Source: Planctomycetota bacterium
GTDB taxonomy: Bacteria; Planctomycetota; SZUA-567; JAFGGJ01
DNA: 64,000 bases
Reading direction: 5' to 3'
Assembly: GCA_016930595.1 (NCBI GenBank)
Contig: JAFGGJ010000065.1
Location: 1-64,000 of the forward strand
Part shown: in pieces, positions 62,410 to 64,000 of the stretch
How the letters are laid out: each line of letters begins with the position of its first letter
Position numbering within the stretch: position 1 is the first letter of the stretch
Program-made: the position numbers and the translations under genes
Notes under the pieces: generated by a model
Told to the model about the DNA's origin: nothing
What the model saw: only the letters and a program-made list of their open reading frames with translations
Database searches by the model: none

Positions 62410-63624
62410 ATGCCGGCATATTCAGACGTCAGCGGCGTCAAGGTTCCGGAAGAACAATTGTTGCTGCACCTGTACTCGGCGGGGATGGAAAACCTGAAGC
62501 TCGAGACCGAAGGCGTCCACGAGCCCGGTCCCGACCAGCTGCTCTGCCGGACGGACGCCGTGGGCGTGTGCGCCAGCGACTACAAGCTGATCATCCAGGG
62601 GGAGAAGCACACCCGGGTAAGGGGCAAAGACCTGGGGGCGGACCCCGTAGTGCCCGGCCATGAAGTGGCCATGACCGTGGTGAAAGTCGGCACGGCCCTG
62701 CGGGACAGGTACCGCCCTGGCGAGCGCTACACGGTCCAGGCGGACATTTACATAGAGGGGGTAAACAAGGCGTACGGATACTGGTTCCCCGGGGCCTTCC
62801 GGCAATGGCAGCTTGTGGGCCCGGAGATCTACGGCGGGGGGTACCTGCTGGCGATACCGGAAGGGCTGGGGTATTCGCAGGTGGCGCTGGCGGAGCCATG
62901 GGCGTGCGTCCTGTTCGCGTACGAAAAACACCGGCCGACCAAATCCGTGCTGCCGGGCGGCACGGCCTGGTACGTGGGGGCCGGCCCCATCGGCATGATG
63001 CACGTGGAAAAGGGGATTGCCGACGGGGCGGCGCGGCTGGTCGTTTCGGAGCTGAACGATGAGCGGCTGGCGCGCGCTGCCGCTGCCTTGGGACCGCTGG
63101 CGGCCAGGAAGGGGGCCGAGCTCGTCATCGTGGACCTGAAGCAGAAAAAGATCCAGGATATCCTGAAGCCCGGCGACGTCGACGACGTCATCGTGGTTGC
63201 GCCCGTGGCTTCCGCCGTCGAACAGGCGCTGGAGCTCGTCGGCAAGGACGGATACATCAACGTCTTCGCGGGGTTCCCCAGCAGGGACGTCGCGTTCGCG
63301 AACGTGAATCTGAACGACATGCATTACAAAAACGTGACGATGCTGGCGACGAGCGGCTCCCCCATCAGCTCGCTGAAGCGGGTCCTGGAACTCGCTGCGG
63401 CCGGGGACATAGACCCGAACAATTCAGTTGCGGCGGTGGGCGGGATGAAAGCCGCGCGGGACGGTATCGAAGCTGTCCACACGGGCGCCTACCCGGGCAA
63501 GATAGTGATATATCCGCAACTCGCCGACCTGCCGCTGGTGTCCACGGACGAGCTTACGGGAGGCCGCCTGTGGACGGCAGCCGAAGAGGCGAAACTGCTG
63601 AAGGGGCGTCGCCTTAGGTCTTGA
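62410..63624 (+). CDS. MDR-family zinc-type dehydrogenase (sorbose-1-phosphate reductase-like)
   Basis: About 404 residues from ATG 62410 (GGAG six bases upstream; ATG 62398 is an alternative). Alcohol dehydrogenase-like N-terminal domain with VGVCASDYKLI and PVVPGHEVAMTVV, so the C and H-E zinc/catalytic residues are present. The nucleotide-binding fold is WYVGAGPIGMMHVEKG. Overall layout recalls L-sorbose-1-phosphate reductase. It ends the plus-strand polyol operon; its stop codon lies inside the tRNA-Pro promoter. Confidence 0.87.
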   Translation: MPAYSDVSGVKVPEEQLLLHLYSAGMENLKLETEGVHEPGPDQLLCRTDAVGVCASDYKLIIQGEKHTRVRGKDLGADPVVPGHEVAMTVVKVGTALRDRYRPGERYTVQADIYIEGVNKAYGYWFPGAFRQWQLVGPEIYGGGYLLAIPEGLGYSQVALAEPWACVLFAYEKHRPTKSVLPGGTAWYVGAGPIGMMHVEKGIADGAARLVVSELNDERLARAAAALGPLAARKGAELVIVDLKQKKIQDILKPGDVDDVIVVAPVASAVEQALELVGKDGYINVFAGFPSRDVAFANVNLNDMHYKNVTMLATSGSPISSLKRVLELAAAGDIDPNNSVAAVGGMKAARDGIEAVHTGAYPGKIVIYPQLADLPLVSTDELTGGRLWTAAEEAKLLKGRRLRS

Positions 63625-63649
63625 CGCGGGCGGCGGCGAATGGTATATT
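63621..63649 (+). promoter_or_regulatory. Promoter of tRNA-Pro
   Basis: TTGACG (63621-63626) and TATATT (63644-63649), spacing 17, about 15 bases before the tRNA 5' end. The -35 box overlaps the stop codon of the preceding dehydrogenase. Confidence 0.7.
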
Positions 63650-63663
63650 GGGAGATGCTTGGT

Positions 63664-63741
63664 CGGGGCGTGGCGCAGTCTGGCTAGCGTGCCTGAATGG
63701 GGTTCAGGAGGTCGGTGGTTCGAATCCACTCGCCCCGACCA
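63664..63741 (+). tRNA. tRNA-Pro(GGG)
   Basis: A complete cloverleaf: acceptor CGGGGCG pairs with CGCCCCG, the anticodon stem CCTGA/TCAGG encloses ATGGGGT with anticodon GGG, and the T arm holds GGTTCGAATCC. Discriminator A and CCA (63739-63741) are encoded. It decodes CCC (and CCU) proline codons. The 3' half is overlapped on the opposite strand by a recombinase reading frame. Confidence 0.97.
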
Positions 63742-64000
63742 TTTTTCAAAAACGGCCGTTCGGCGAGATAGTCGAACGGCTGTCTCTTTGTCAGGGCGAG
63801 ACTTACGCCCGATAGGGTACGGTTCGAACTGACGCACTCCAAGATGGTCCGCCGGGACGCGAAGTTCGAACCGCGCCAGATATCCGCCAAGTTCTGGCTG
63901 AAATCGAAGACCGAAAGCGCGAGCCTGCCGTTCTCCTCCGTGATTTCCCCGCCCTCGAGTTGCCGTTCGATTTCGTTCAGTTGCCCCTTCAGTTCCGCTG
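63684..64000 (-). CDS. Serine recombinase, C-terminal fragment (continues beyond window)
   Basis: Open to the window end and terminating inside the tRNA-Pro gene on the opposite strand. The translation includes QLNEIERQLEGGE, VFDFSQNLADIWRGSNFASR, ILECVSSNRTLSGVSL and TKRQPFDYLAERPF, the pattern I know from the C terminus of large recombinase-family proteins (coiled coil, then ..RGSNF...R..IL......N.TL..VSL...KR.PFD.LAER). The final residues (NGRGEWIRTTDLLNPIQAR) are simply antisense tRNA, so the native stop seems to have been lost or replaced on integration. The catalytic serine domain would lie beyond the window. Confidence 0.75.
   Translation of the reverse strand, partial: AELKGQLNEIERQLEGGEITEENGRLALSVFDFSQNLADIWRGSNFASRRTILECVSSNRTLSGVSLALTKRQPFDYLAERPFLKNGRGEWIRTTDLLNPIQAR

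Noticed and set aside
63755-63780. Rho-independent terminator after tRNA-Pro (GCCGTTCG...CGAACGGC)
   Set aside because: The stem is real but has no T-run after it on the plus strand and lies within the recombinase coding region, so a terminator call is not supported.
63424-63837. Minus-strand frame with RVDSNHRPPEPHSG
   Set aside because: A well-known artefact of reading tRNA genes antisense; it overlaps the dehydrogenase 3' end and tRNA-Pro.

Overview
The window is GC-rich bacterial chromosome from a Gram-negative organism. The evidence is a complete MlaB/E/F/D-type lipid transport operon, an LpxL-like acyltransferase, an outer-membrane porin ending in an aromatic residue, and many signal peptides and lipoproteins. 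The gene mix includes UroD-like proteins, an AGE epimerase, Gfo/Idh/MocA and FG-GAP proteins, a GH38 mannosidase, GntR/sensor-fusion regulators, Hanks kinases with GspE_N-like heads, and B12-radical SAM proteins. That mix resembles Lentisphaerota/Planctomycetota/Hydrogenedentota-type bacteria; the phylum is an inference from gene content only.

Layout. 1-255: palindromic and short tandem repeats. 256-4948 (+): UroD-like protein, nucleoside transporter, sugar epimerase and secreted phosphoesterase. 4970-7345 (-): an unusual B12-radical SAM/membrane/TonB-like fusion. 7565-10853 (-): a compact type V-G CRISPR locus. It has a cas12g effector gene, a consensus promoter just past its stop codon, a structured tracrRNA candidate and an 11-repeat array, with no cas1, cas2 or cas4. 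10873-15273 (-): envelope operon (acyltransferase, GT4 glycosyltransferase, serpin-like exported protein, CapA). 15368-30828: housekeeping and transport genes, including pgsA, malic enzyme, tadA, Na/Pi cotransporter with PhoU-like partner, two kinases, butyrate kinase and an oxidoreductase/FG-GAP pair. 30987-35105 (+): AraC regulator, trpB-trpA, zinc-ribbon protein and RNase HI. 35130-44602: APC permease-EIIA fusion, an exported protein of unknown role, a Xer recombinase, a TPR protein and the mla operon. 44870-55342: lipoprotein, GH38 mannosidase, a 1090-residue secreted protein, a GntR regulator, porin and GNAT. 55438-63624: thiolase, fused E1 dehydrogenase and a mannitol-dehydrogenase-like protein run left, while a stand-alone lipoyl domain, a sugar isomerase, an SDR and an MDR dehydrogenase run right, together a polyol/2-oxoacid locus. 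63664-64000: tRNA-Pro(GGG), whose opposite strand is overlapped by the end of a serine recombinase gene that enters from beyond the window.

The most notable system is the Cas12g locus. The predicted tracrRNA and crRNA repeat are complementary over repeat bases 11-35, in two tracrRNA segments separated by a long hairpin. The promoter fixes the direction of transcription: effector, tracrRNA, leader and array all read on the minus strand. The plus strand carries strong G excess over most of the window whatever the gene direction. The cas12g region, 37.1-38.7 kb, 45.5-48.6 kb and 60.3-63.6 kb lack it, which suggests these segments were acquired more recently.
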